Both the position numbers and the translations under genes were made by a program. Source: Limibacillus sp. (GTDB lineage: Bacteria > Pseudomonadota > Alphaproteobacteria > Kiloniellales > CECT-8803). Taken from it: 40,220 bases of DNA. Where the stretch lies: contig JARRJC010000028.1 in assembly GCA_037379885.1 (NCBI GenBank), positions 1 to 40,220 on the forward strand, written 5' to 3'. Numbering within the stretch: the first letter of the stretch is position 1; each line of letters starts with the position of its first letter. Positions 34,209 to 40,220 of this stretch are shown in pieces. The notes under the pieces were generated by a model. It worked only from the letters and a program-made list of their open reading frames with translations, did not search any database and was not told the DNA's origin.

Positions 34209-34799
34209 ATGTCTGATAGTAAGACGCGCCGCACCTTGGCACTGCTAGCATCGACCAGTGTGCTGAGCCTCAGCCTTGCCGCCTTGCCGGTTTCCTTCGA
34301 TCTTGCGGATCATGGACACCTCTTCAAACCCTCGGGCGCGTACGCCAAGGACGGCGATTCCGGTGGTGAAGGAGGTGAAGGAGGCGATGGAGGGAGCGGC
34401 GGCTCTGACGGGGGCGGCTCCGATGGTGGCGAAGGCGGCGAAGGCGGCGACGATGGTGGTTCCGATGGGGGCTCCGACGGCGGCGAAGGCGGCGAGGGCG
34501 GCGACGACGGCTCTGAAAGTGGCGAAGCCGGCGACGACGGCGATGATAGCGGTGAATCCGGCGACGACGAATCCGGCGACGACGAATCCGGCGACGACGA
34601 ATCCGGCGACGATGAGTCGGGTGACGATGAGTCGGGTGACGATGAGTCCGGCGACGACGAGTCCGGGGACGATGAATCCGGGGACGACGAGTCCGGGGAC
34701 GATGAGTCCGGGGACGATGAGTTTGGCGAGATCACGCCGGTCGGCGACGATCTGACGCCCGAGCAGGAGCAGAGTCTGATCGAGCAGGGGTGGAACTGA
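34209..34799 (+). CDS. Exported Gly/Asp/Ser-rich acidic repeat protein
   Basis: 196 aa from ATG 34209; the open frame extends 69 nt upstream but this start gives a typical signal peptide (MSDSKTRRTLALLASTSVLS, then a hydrophobic core). From about residue 48 the protein is Gly/Asp/Ser/Glu-only: Gly-rich (GGEGGEGG) then ten GDDES units and a GDDEF at residues 118-172. A conserved-looking tail follows (GEITPVGDDLTPEQEQSLIEQGWN). No known enzyme domain. Such acidic repeats could bind calcium or other cations; this is inference. Its stop overlaps the next gene start (TGATG), so the two are coupled. Confidence 0.82.
   Translation: MSDSKTRRTLALLASTSVLSLSLAALPVSFDLADHGHLFKPSGAYAKDGDSGGEGGEGGDGGSGGSDGGGSDGGEGGEGGDDGGSDGGSDGGEGGEGGDDGSESGEAGDDGDDSGESGDDESGDDESGDDESGDDESGDDESGDDESGDDESGDDESGDDESGDDESGDDEFGEITPVGDDLTPEQEQSLIEQGWN
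34560..34724 (+). repeat. Eleven tandem 15-bp units encoding GDDES/GDDEF
   Basis: Eleven in-phase 15-base units (GGNGACGAYGARTCN) with synonymous drift between copies; the first three are identical. Drift is mostly in third positions and the amino acids are kept, indicating selection on the peptide. Copy number may vary between strains. Confidence 0.92.
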
Positions 34800-35209
34800 T
34801 GACATCCATGTTTTTCCGTCGGCCCTTCGGCTCGTCCGCCCTCAAGCTCGCTGGATTTCTCGGCGTTCTAGGGGTCCTGCTTCCGCTCGCCAGGTCTGTC
34901 GAGGCCGCGGAGTTCGAGTACCTGAGGGATCCGCTCTACAGGGACCTCGACCGCTCTCAAAGCGCGCGCGCCGCCATGAGCGTTCAGGACGCCCTGGAAA
35001 CCCAGCCCAGCGGGCAAACCTTCAACTGGAGCCATGGCAGCCAGGCGGTCCGCGGCGGCGTGACGCCGATCCGGACCTTCAAGATCCGCAGCGGCCACTA
35101 CTGCCGCGAATACCGCGAAGTCGTGCGCCTGGAAGGCGGCGGCGAGCGGGAGCGGCAAAGGATCGCCTGCCGTCTTGACCCGGGGCGCTGGATTCCGCTG
35201 AATGGCTGA
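34799..35209 (+). CDS. Small exported protein with RT0821/Lpp0805-like domain
   Basis: 136 aa from ATG 34799, which overlaps the stop of the repeat-protein gene; AGGGG stands 8 nt upstream. A signal peptide (FGSSALKLAGFLGVLGVLLP, ending near VEAA) is followed by a domain with QDALETQPSGQTFNW, VTPIRTFKIRSGHYCREYRE and IACRLDPGRWIPL. The order and spacing ALExxPSGQ..W, PIRT(Y/F), CREYR, ACR...G.W is the same as in the C-terminus of the anti-sigma factor at 32761-33405. Function unknown; it could compete with, or be monitored by, the anti-sigma outer domain. Confidence 0.83.
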   Translation: MTSMFFRRPFGSSALKLAGFLGVLGVLLPLARSVEAAEFEYLRDPLYRDLDRSQSARAAMSVQDALETQPSGQTFNWSHGSQAVRGGVTPIRTFKIRSGHYCREYREVVRLEGGGERERQRIACRLDPGRWIPLNG

Positions 35210-35252
35210 ACCCAGACGAACGTAAGACGGTTTTTTGGCGGGGACGCATGCA

Positions 35253-35927
35253 ATGCTGACGATCATTCCCGATCTTCTCAGTCCATCCGACCGGAAGCGG
35301 ATCGTCTCCAGGCTCGCCGAGGCGGCCTACGTCGACGGCAAGTCGACGGCGCGGGGCCGCGCTCGGGAGGTGAAGCAGAATCTTCAGCTGGACAAGAAAC
35401 AGTTCGACGAGGGCGCGGCCCTCGCGAAAGAAATTCAGGACGCTCTGAAGGCGCATCCTGAGTTCAAACGGGCCGTGCGTCCCCGCCATATCCGCCCGCC
35501 CCTGTTCAGCCGCTACCTGCCCGGCATGCAGTATGGACTGCACGTGGACAAAGCCTTGATGGGCAAGGACTCGAACATTCGCAGCGACGTTTCGGTGACG
35601 GTCTTCCTGTCTCCACCCGACGGGTACGAAGGCGGGGAGCTTTACATCGAGAGCCCCTTCGGCCCGCAGGAAGTGAAGCTGCCCGCGGGCAGCGCGGTCT
35701 GCTACCCCTCCTCCACGCTGCACCGGGTGAACCCGGTCGTGAAAGGCGAACGCCTGGCGGCCGTCACCTGGGTGCAGAGCCATCTGCGTTCCGCCGAGGA
35801 CCGTGAGTTGGTGAGCGACGTTGAGTTGATCTTCGAAAAGCTGAAGGTGACCTGTCCCGAGGCTGTGGAGACCGACCTCGCCCAGAAAACCCTGGCGAAC
35901 CTCTTGCGGCGCCTGGCCGAAGCCTGA
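35253..35927 (+). CDS. PKHD-type Fe(II)/2-oxoglutarate hydroxylase (PiuC/YbiX-like)
   Basis: 224 aa from ATG 35253; homology begins MLTIIPDLLSPSDRKRI. The double-stranded beta-helix has H97-x-D99 (YGLHVDKALMG) and H157 (TLHRVNPV) for iron, and R167 (KGERLAAVTW) for 2-oxoglutarate. Members are often found near iron-uptake genes, but their substrates are mostly unknown. It lies 43 nt downstream of the small exported protein on the same strand, perhaps in the same transcription unit. Confidence 0.92.
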   Translation: MLTIIPDLLSPSDRKRIVSRLAEAAYVDGKSTARGRAREVKQNLQLDKKQFDEGAALAKEIQDALKAHPEFKRAVRPRHIRPPLFSRYLPGMQYGLHVDKALMGKDSNIRSDVSVTVFLSPPDGYEGGELYIESPFGPQEVKLPAGSAVCYPSSTLHRVNPVVKGERLAAVTWVQSHLRSAEDRELVSDVELIFEKLKVTCPEAVETDLAQKTLANLLRRLAEA

Positions 35928-35945
35928 CCTTACCAAGACTCCCTT

Positions 35946-35962
35946 GCGCCGCCCTGCGGCGC
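35946..35962 (+). terminator. Hairpin after PKHD hydroxylase gene
   Basis: GCGCCGC, 3-nt loop, GCGGCGC: a perfect 7-pair GC stem, 18 nt past the stop. No T-run follows, so it may be a stabilising or weak termination structure. Confidence 0.4.
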
Positions 35963-36335
35963 GGACCTCTAGGAATCCGAGGGTTCGTAAGCTTGAAAGG
36001 GCCGTCTGGCGGCGGATGCAGTCTGCAGCGAACTCGTCTCTGCACAAAATTCCCTGATAACCGGGAAATACAGGGAATTTCCTGATTTTCAGCCTATTAC
36101 TGACTCTGCAGCCCTATCTAAAGCACTGATCTTGATCATGTTTTTTGCGAACTTCCCTAGAAACTCGAACAGGGAATTTTTTTCGAAGAACAAGGAAATC
36201 ATTTGTCGTTGCAGGGAAATCTGCTCGCTTATCAAGGAATAGTATGAGTTCAAAGCCTCAGCGAATGATGGGTGATACTGGTGCTAATAAACCAGCATGC
36301 CGCAGAATGGGATTGAGTGGTTAGGAAAGAAAGTC
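35963..36335. other. AT-richer intergenic region with repeated AGGGAA-type motifs
   Basis: No gene found. Between 36047 and 36240 there are about eight short copies in both orientations: AAATTCCCTG (36047), GGGAAAT (36063), CAGGGAATTTCCTG (36071), TTCCCT (36153), ACAGGGAATTT (36169), AAGGAAAT (36192), GCAGGGAAAT (36211), AAGGAAT (36234). Composition is clearly lower in GC than the region to the left. From memory, similar REF/GKF-type spacer sequences recur in alphaproteobacterial genomes, often giving spurious small ORFs. It marks the boundary of the compositionally different right end. Confidence 0.6.
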
Positions 36336-37748
36336 ATGGTCGACACCGATCTCTGCTACATGCCCGCACGCGAACTCGCCAGGCACATTGCGGCAAAGGA
36401 GCTGTCGCCAGTTGAGGTTGTGCAGAACAGCCTAGAGCGCATCGAGGCAGTTAACCCCAGTCTGAACTGTTTTTGCTTCACCTACCCTGAAGAAGCGCTT
36501 CATCAGGCGAAAGCGGCCGAAGATGCTGTGACCCGAGGTGAGGCACTAGGCGCCCTCCATGGCGTGCCGGTCGCGATCAAGGATTTCACTCCAACTAAGG
36601 GCAAGACAACCACGCGCGGCAGCGTGGTCTACAAGGACTGGGTGCCGGATCACGATGCGCGGATCGTGACGGACCTAAAGGCCGCGGGCGCGATCCTGGT
36701 CGGCAAGACGACAACACCGGAGTTTGCTCATTCAGGATTCACCCACAGCCCGCTTTGGGGGGTAACGCGAAATCCCTGGAACACGGACCGCACACCGGGC
36801 GGATCGTCAGGCGGGTCGGGTGCGGCGGTTGCAGCGGGCTGCGTCCCGCTTGCAGAAGGCTCAGACATGGGCGGCTCCGTGCGCATTCCCGCCGCCCTCT
36901 GCGGCATCGTCGGCCTCAAGCCTTCGCTTGGGCGAATCCCCATGACGGTGCTGCCGACCGTCTTCGACAACATTAGCCATTTCGGGCCGCTGGCGCGGAC
37001 CATAGACGACGCAGCGCTGTTTTTGGCCTGCACCCAAGGTCCCTACGAGCGCGATATCATGTCTCTGCAGACCCCGCTACAGATACCGAATCAGATTCCC
37101 TCGGACCTTTTCGACCTGCGGATCGCGCTTGATATGGACCTCGGCTTCTATGCAGTAGATCAAGAGGTCGCGAACAATGTTCTAGCCACGGTGGAGGCTC
37201 TTCGTGCCGCTGGCGCCACGGTGGAGGAAGTCGATCTCAGGTGGACCAGAGAGGTCCTAGATGTCTGGTCTGAAAATTGGTGCGTCTGCCTTGCAGCGAT
37301 GTTCGGCCAGCATCTCGACGATCAACGCGCCGACCTCGACCCAACCGTCGTTCAGATGTTCGAGCGTGCCAAAGACATTGACGCTATTAGCCTGAAGCGT
37401 TTCGAGTTCGTGCGGACAGAACAATGGATGAGGCTTTGTGATGTTTTCGAAAATTTCGATGCTTTGATCTGCCCTACCTGCCCAATCCCGGCACCACAGG
37501 CTGAATTGACCGATGATGATATTTGGGCTGAGTCGGAAACCGGAAAAATCACCGCATCCGACATGACCGCCGTCTTCAATAACATTGCGCAGTGCCCCGC
37601 GCTCTCGGTGCCGTCAGGCTGGACGAAAGAAGGTTTGCCGACTGCAATCCAGATCATAGGTCACCGCTTCGACGATCTTGGCGTCTTGCGTATCGGTGCA
37701 GCTGTGGAAAAATTGCGCCCTTGGGCCCACAGACGCCCACAGATCTGA
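36336..37748 (+). CDS. Amidase (amidase-signature family)
   Basis: 470 aa from ATG 36336, preceded by AGGAAAG; an upstream in-frame ATG adds 13 residues without family character. The Ser-cis-Ser-Lys triad is K82 (PVAIKDF), S157 (TPGGSSGGSG) and S181 (GSDMGGSVRIPA). It hydrolyses a carboxamide; the family is broad (GatA-like, fatty-acid amide, aryl amide). The context of a kinase and a phospho-lyase-like gene suggests an amide of an amino alcohol, which is inference. Codon use is less GC-biased than upstream genes, a sign of transfer. Confidence 0.93.
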   Translation: MVDTDLCYMPARELARHIAAKELSPVEVVQNSLERIEAVNPSLNCFCFTYPEEALHQAKAAEDAVTRGEALGALHGVPVAIKDFTPTKGKTTTRGSVVYKDWVPDHDARIVTDLKAAGAILVGKTTTPEFAHSGFTHSPLWGVTRNPWNTDRTPGGSSGGSGAAVAAGCVPLAEGSDMGGSVRIPAALCGIVGLKPSLGRIPMTVLPTVFDNISHFGPLARTIDDAALFLACTQGPYERDIMSLQTPLQIPNQIPSDLFDLRIALDMDLGFYAVDQEVANNVLATVEALRAAGATVEEVDLRWTREVLDVWSENWCVCLAAMFGQHLDDQRADLDPTVVQMFERAKDIDAISLKRFEFVRTEQWMRLCDVFENFDALICPTCPIPAPQAELTDDDIWAESETGKITASDMTAVFNNIAQCPALSVPSGWTKEGLPTAIQIIGHRFDDLGVLRIGAAVEKLRPWAHRRPQI

Positions 37749-37753
37749 ACATC

Positions 37754-37770
37754 CAGCCCTTGGCGGGCTG
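37754..37770 (+). terminator. Short hairpin after amidase gene
   Basis: CAGCCC, loop TTGGC, GGGCTG: six pairs, 5 nt past the amidase stop, no T-run. Weak. Confidence 0.28.
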
Positions 37771-37798
37771 AAGCTGCAGTGAAGCCACGATACGACGC

Positions 37799-37818
37799 CA
37801 CGCCCACATGTGGGTGTG
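37799..37818. promoter_or_regulatory. Palindrome CAC-g-CCCACATGTGGG-t-GTG upstream of kinase gene
   Basis: A perfect 12-base palindrome CCCACATGTGGG (37803-37814), extended by CAC/GTG with one mismatched pair. It lies in the 228-nt gap before the phosphotransferase gene and could be an operator. No regulator gene is in view. The rest of the gap shows nothing I can name. Confidence 0.35.
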
Positions 37819-37976
37819 TCTCAATCCAGACCCTCGTTTGCAGCCAAGGGGTCAATTCGGCTGCGGATGCAAGATGGGAAATGATACTACTCTTGGCACG
37901 GCACCCCAAAGACGGCAGGAGTCGCGGGCCAGATCCAAAGAGATCAACGCCCAAAGAATCCTGCAGATAATTCTAA

Positions 37977-39068
37977 TTGAAGCTTCGGAGTCCAATCATT
38001 CACGGCAAACCCAGCAATGCGGGAGAGGTGCGCCTCACAGCGAACTTCCTCCGCTTCGAACCACCGGAATTCTCAACGGCGCGCCTGTTAGAAGAGGCAA
38101 AGCGGCTGTTTGGCGTTGCGGGAAGTTTGGAACCCTTGGAAGGGGAACGCGATCAGAACCATCTTCTGACGACAGAGGATGGCGCTCGTTTCGTGCTCAA
38201 AGTCTCCGCCGCATCCGAAGACCCGGGCGTCGTCGATTTTCAGATCGAAGCACTTGAGCACCTTGAGCGTGTCGCTCCTGATTTGCCGGCTCCCCGCGTG
38301 ACGCCAACTCTGGACGGAGCGCCCGCCGGCGAGATTTACGGTGAGGATGGCGCAACGCACAAGGTTCGGCTCCTAACCTACCTTGAAGGCATTCCGCATA
38401 GCGACGGTCGCGAGCCTTCATCCGAGGGGCTTGTCGGGATCGGGCGGTTTTGCGGGACCCTGGCGAGGGTTCTGGCCGACTTTCAGCATCCCTCTGCTCA
38501 GCACTTCATGCCCTGGGATATGAACAACGGGTTGCTGGGATCAAAGAACCTGTGGCGTCACGGGAACTCCGATATTGCTGCCTTAGAGTCGCAACTACGT
38601 CCCCGTTTCGAGAGCCTATTCGCCGAAGATCTAAAAGAAGCACGTCAGCAGGTTGCCCACTTCGATCTGCACCGGGACAACTTGCTCCGCCCCAACGCTC
38701 GGGATGAGTCTGTCTGTGGTGTGATCGACTTTGGCGACATGGTTCAAGGCCCATTGGTCTGTGATCCGGCGATCGTCGCAGCGAGCTTTTCATCGCAGAG
38801 GGATCCGGTTGGAGGCATGGCGGCTGCCATCAACGGCTATCACCAAGCCTATCCATTGAGTGAGGTAGAGCTTGCACTGCTATACGACCTGATCCTGGCG
38901 CGGCTGGTTCAGACGGTGTTGCTGACCGATTTCCGTTTGGAAGAAACCCTTAATCCCCCCGCATTCTTGACAGGTCTGCGCGCCGAGACGATGGAGACTG
39001 TGGAAATGATCATGGGGCTCGACGGCGCAGCCGTGACGCGAGCCTTTCATTCCGCTTGCCGACAATGA
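37977..39068 (+). CDS. Choline/aminoglycoside-kinase-fold phosphotransferase, hydroxylysine-kinase-like
   Basis: Up to 363 aa. An in-frame stop lies immediately before TTG 37977; GTG 38028 is the main alternative start and the homologous part begins soon after it. The kinase core shows a nucleotide-loop region ERDQNHLLTTEDGARFVLK, the catalytic loop VAHFDLHRDNLL (HxDxxxxN) and the metal motif VIDFGDMVQGPLVCDPAI. This resembles human hydroxylysine kinase (HYKK) and the bacterial kinase domains fused to class III aminotransferases. It likely phosphorylates a hydroxyl of a small amino compound. A class III aminotransferase gene begins 21 nt downstream, the usual partner. Confidence 0.82.
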   Translation: MKLRSPIIHGKPSNAGEVRLTANFLRFEPPEFSTARLLEEAKRLFGVAGSLEPLEGERDQNHLLTTEDGARFVLKVSAASEDPGVVDFQIEALEHLERVAPDLPAPRVTPTLDGAPAGEIYGEDGATHKVRLLTYLEGIPHSDGREPSSEGLVGIGRFCGTLARVLADFQHPSAQHFMPWDMNNGLLGSKNLWRHGNSDIAALESQLRPRFESLFAEDLKEARQQVAHFDLHRDNLLRPNARDESVCGVIDFGDMVQGPLVCDPAIVAASFSSQRDPVGGMAAAINGYHQAYPLSEVELALLYDLILARLVQTVLLTDFRLEETLNPPAFLTGLRAETMETVEMIMGLDGAAVTRAFHSACRQ

Positions 39069-39089
39069 ATTCGATGAGGGCCTTGTTTC

Positions 39090-40220
39090 ATGAACGATGA
39101 AATGTTGCTCCGCCGCCGCGAGACGGTTCTGGGGCCATGCTACTTCCATTTCTTTGAAAGGCCGCTGCATCTGGTTCGGGGGGAAGGGGTTTGGCTATGG
39201 GATTCATCCGGCCGCCGTTATTTGGACTGCTATAACAACGTCCCCTCGGTCGGCCATTGCCACCCGACGGTTGTCGAGGCGCTGTCGAACCAGGCGGCGA
39301 CACTCAACATCAACACGCGCTACCTCCACGAAAACATCATCCGACTTGGAGAACGGCTGGTAGCCAAACTGCCGCCCGCCCTTGATACCTGCATGTTTGT
39401 TTGCACAGGTAGCGAGGCAAACGATCTAGCGGTTCAGATGGCGCGGCGCTTCACCGGGCGGCAAGGATGCGTGGTGACCGAAGGCGCCTATCACGGGAAC
39501 ACGCATCTGGTCTTGCAGTTATCACCGGGAAGCTATCCGCAAAATGACCGACCGGACTGGCTGGGCGTCATCGAAGCCCCGGACAGCTATCGGGGCCGCT
39601 TTAGAGGTGACAACGCTGGTTCGCAGTATGCCGAAGAGGCATCCCGCGTAATCGACACTATGATCCAAAAAGGGCACCCCCCGGCCGCTATGCTGGTCGA
39701 CAGCATTTGGGACGCCCCGGGCCCGCTTCGCGCTCCTGACCACTATCTAGACACTCTATGCGAAAAGATGAAGTCGGTGGGCGGGCTGGTCATCGCCGAC
39801 GAGGTTCAATCGGGATATTGCCGCCTGGGCGACCATTGGTGGGGCTTTGAACACTACGGCGTAGAGCCGGACTTCGTCACCATGGGCAAGCCAATGGGCG
39901 ATGGACACCCTCTGGCGGCCGTGATTACACGGCGGCAGATCGCGGATGTCTTCGCCAAGGAGACCGGCTACTTCAATACCTTTGGTGGCAACCCGGTATC
40001 GACGGCCGCTGGGAATGCCGTATTGGACGTGATCGACGGCGAAGGGCTCTTGACCACGGTTGGAGATAGCGGCCGGTATCTGACGGAAAAGCTGAAGGCA
40101 CTCGCCGAGCGCCACAGCTGTATCGGCGCCGTCACAGGACGAGGGCTTTTCCAAGGGCTTGACCTAGTTAAAGACCCAGAAACAAAGGCCCCCTTCTCAT
40201 CCCATGCTCTCAAGCGCATT
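39090..40220 (+). CDS. Class III aminotransferase / amino-alcohol-phosphate phospho-lyase-like, 3' end outside window
   Basis: The frame is open from ATG 39090 to the right edge (377 codons read, no stop). GAGGG lies upstream. Motifs: YLDCYNNVPSVGHCHP (44-59), PLP phosphate site CTGSEAND (105-112), D237 in IADEVQSGY, and PLP lysine K267 in TMGKPMGDGHP, then GYFNTFGGNPVS. These phrases are characteristic of the AGXT2L group: ethanolamine-phosphate phospho-lyase (ETNPPL) and phosphohydroxylysine phospho-lyase (PHYKPL). Such enzymes eliminate phosphate and ammonia to give an aldehyde. With the kinase 21 nt upstream this forms a kinase/phospho-lyase pair, found fused in some bacteria. A true aminotransferase activity cannot be excluded. 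Confidence 0.9.
   Translation, partial: MNDEMLLRRRETVLGPCYFHFFERPLHLVRGEGVWLWDSSGRRYLDCYNNVPSVGHCHPTVVEALSNQAATLNINTRYLHENIIRLGERLVAKLPPALDTCMFVCTGSEANDLAVQMARRFTGRQGCVVTEGAYHGNTHLVLQLSPGSYPQNDRPDWLGVIEAPDSYRGRFRGDNAGSQYAEEASRVIDTMIQKGHPPAAMLVDSIWDAPGPLRAPDHYLDTLCEKMKSVGGLVIADEVQSGYCRLGDHWWGFEHYGVEPDFVTMGKPMGDGHPLAAVITRRQIADVFAKETGYFNTFGGNPVSTAAGNAVLDVIDGEGLLTTVGDSGRYLTEKLKALAERHSCIGAVTGRGLFQGLDLVKDPETKAPFSSHALKRI

Noticed and set aside
34560-34724. Possible CRISPR array
   Set aside because: Units are contiguous 15-base coding repeats with no spacers and no cas genes nearby.
34245-34805. Antisense open frames across the GDDES repeats
   Set aside because: The 15-base period keeps several frames open. 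The sense frame has a signal peptide, a ribosome-binding site and coupling to the next gene.
35210-35252. Terminator before the PKHD gene (TTTTTT at 35230)
   Set aside because: The T-run has no stable stem before it.
35079-36047. Minus-strand open frame of 322 codons reaching into the spacer
   Set aside because: Mostly antisense to the PKHD gene; the spacer part is of the repeated AGGGAA type and shows no protein family.

Overview
The window is GC-rich, densely coded bacterial DNA, almost certainly a chromosomal segment of an alphaproteobacterium. The evidence is PotABCD-type transporters in quantity, a lone Anbu protease, paired ECF sigma/anti-sigma operons, and TMADH-like and class III aminotransferase families typical of that class. 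By general look I would guess Rhodospirillales, but nothing here fixes the genus. No rRNA, tRNA, CRISPR array, insertion sequence or integrase gene was seen.

Layout. (1) 1-10.4 kb holds a mandelate-racemase-like enzyme (cut by the left edge), a trimethylamine-dehydrogenase-like iron-sulfur flavoprotein coupled to a nitrilase-family hydrolase, and a complete four-gene polyamine-type ABC transporter. Divergent from the transporter is an acetylpolyamine amidohydrolase whose catalytic residues sit at the same positions as in the Mycoplana enzyme. A 2-hydroxyacid dehydrogenase follows. (2) 10.5-17.9 kb holds small cupins, a TauE/SafE permease, a lipoprotein, a SigK/RskA-like pair divergent from an exported DUF7282-like protein, a lone Anbu protease, a tartrate/D-malate dehydrogenase and a SOUL protein. 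(3) 17.9-21.8 kb holds agmatine deiminase, a divergent acyl-CoA synthetase, and an exported PliG-like plus SH3b protein. (4) 21.9-31.7 kb is a catabolic module: a MocR regulator, a second polyamine-type transporter, a GMC oxidoreductase, a PuuB-like FAD oxidoreductase, and a divergent second enolase-superfamily enzyme. One permease of this transporter carries an internal out-of-frame deletion. (5) 31.8-35.9 kb is an ECF sigma/anti-sigma operon, divergent from genes for an Asp/Gly/Ser repeat protein and a small exported protein. That small protein carries the same C-terminal domain as the anti-sigma factor. Iron(II) dioxygenase genes lie on both flanks. (6) From about 36.0 kb base composition drops. 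An AT-rich spacer with repeated AGGGAA-type motifs precedes an amidase, a hydroxylysine-kinase-like phosphotransferase and a class III aminotransferase/phospho-lyase (cut by the right edge).

Functional theme. Much of the window deals with uptake and breakdown of amines: two polyamine-type transporters, acetylpolyamine deacetylation, agmatine deimination, amine and alcohol oxidation, an N-methyl-amine dehydrogenase-like flavoprotein, and a kinase/phospho-lyase pair for an amino alcohol. The best candidate for an under-described system is the ECF module of region 5, where sensor and exported partner share a domain and both transcription directions carry a similar GGAA-N17-TGTT promoter-like element. 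The second candidate is the amidase-kinase-phospho-lyase cassette of region 6.
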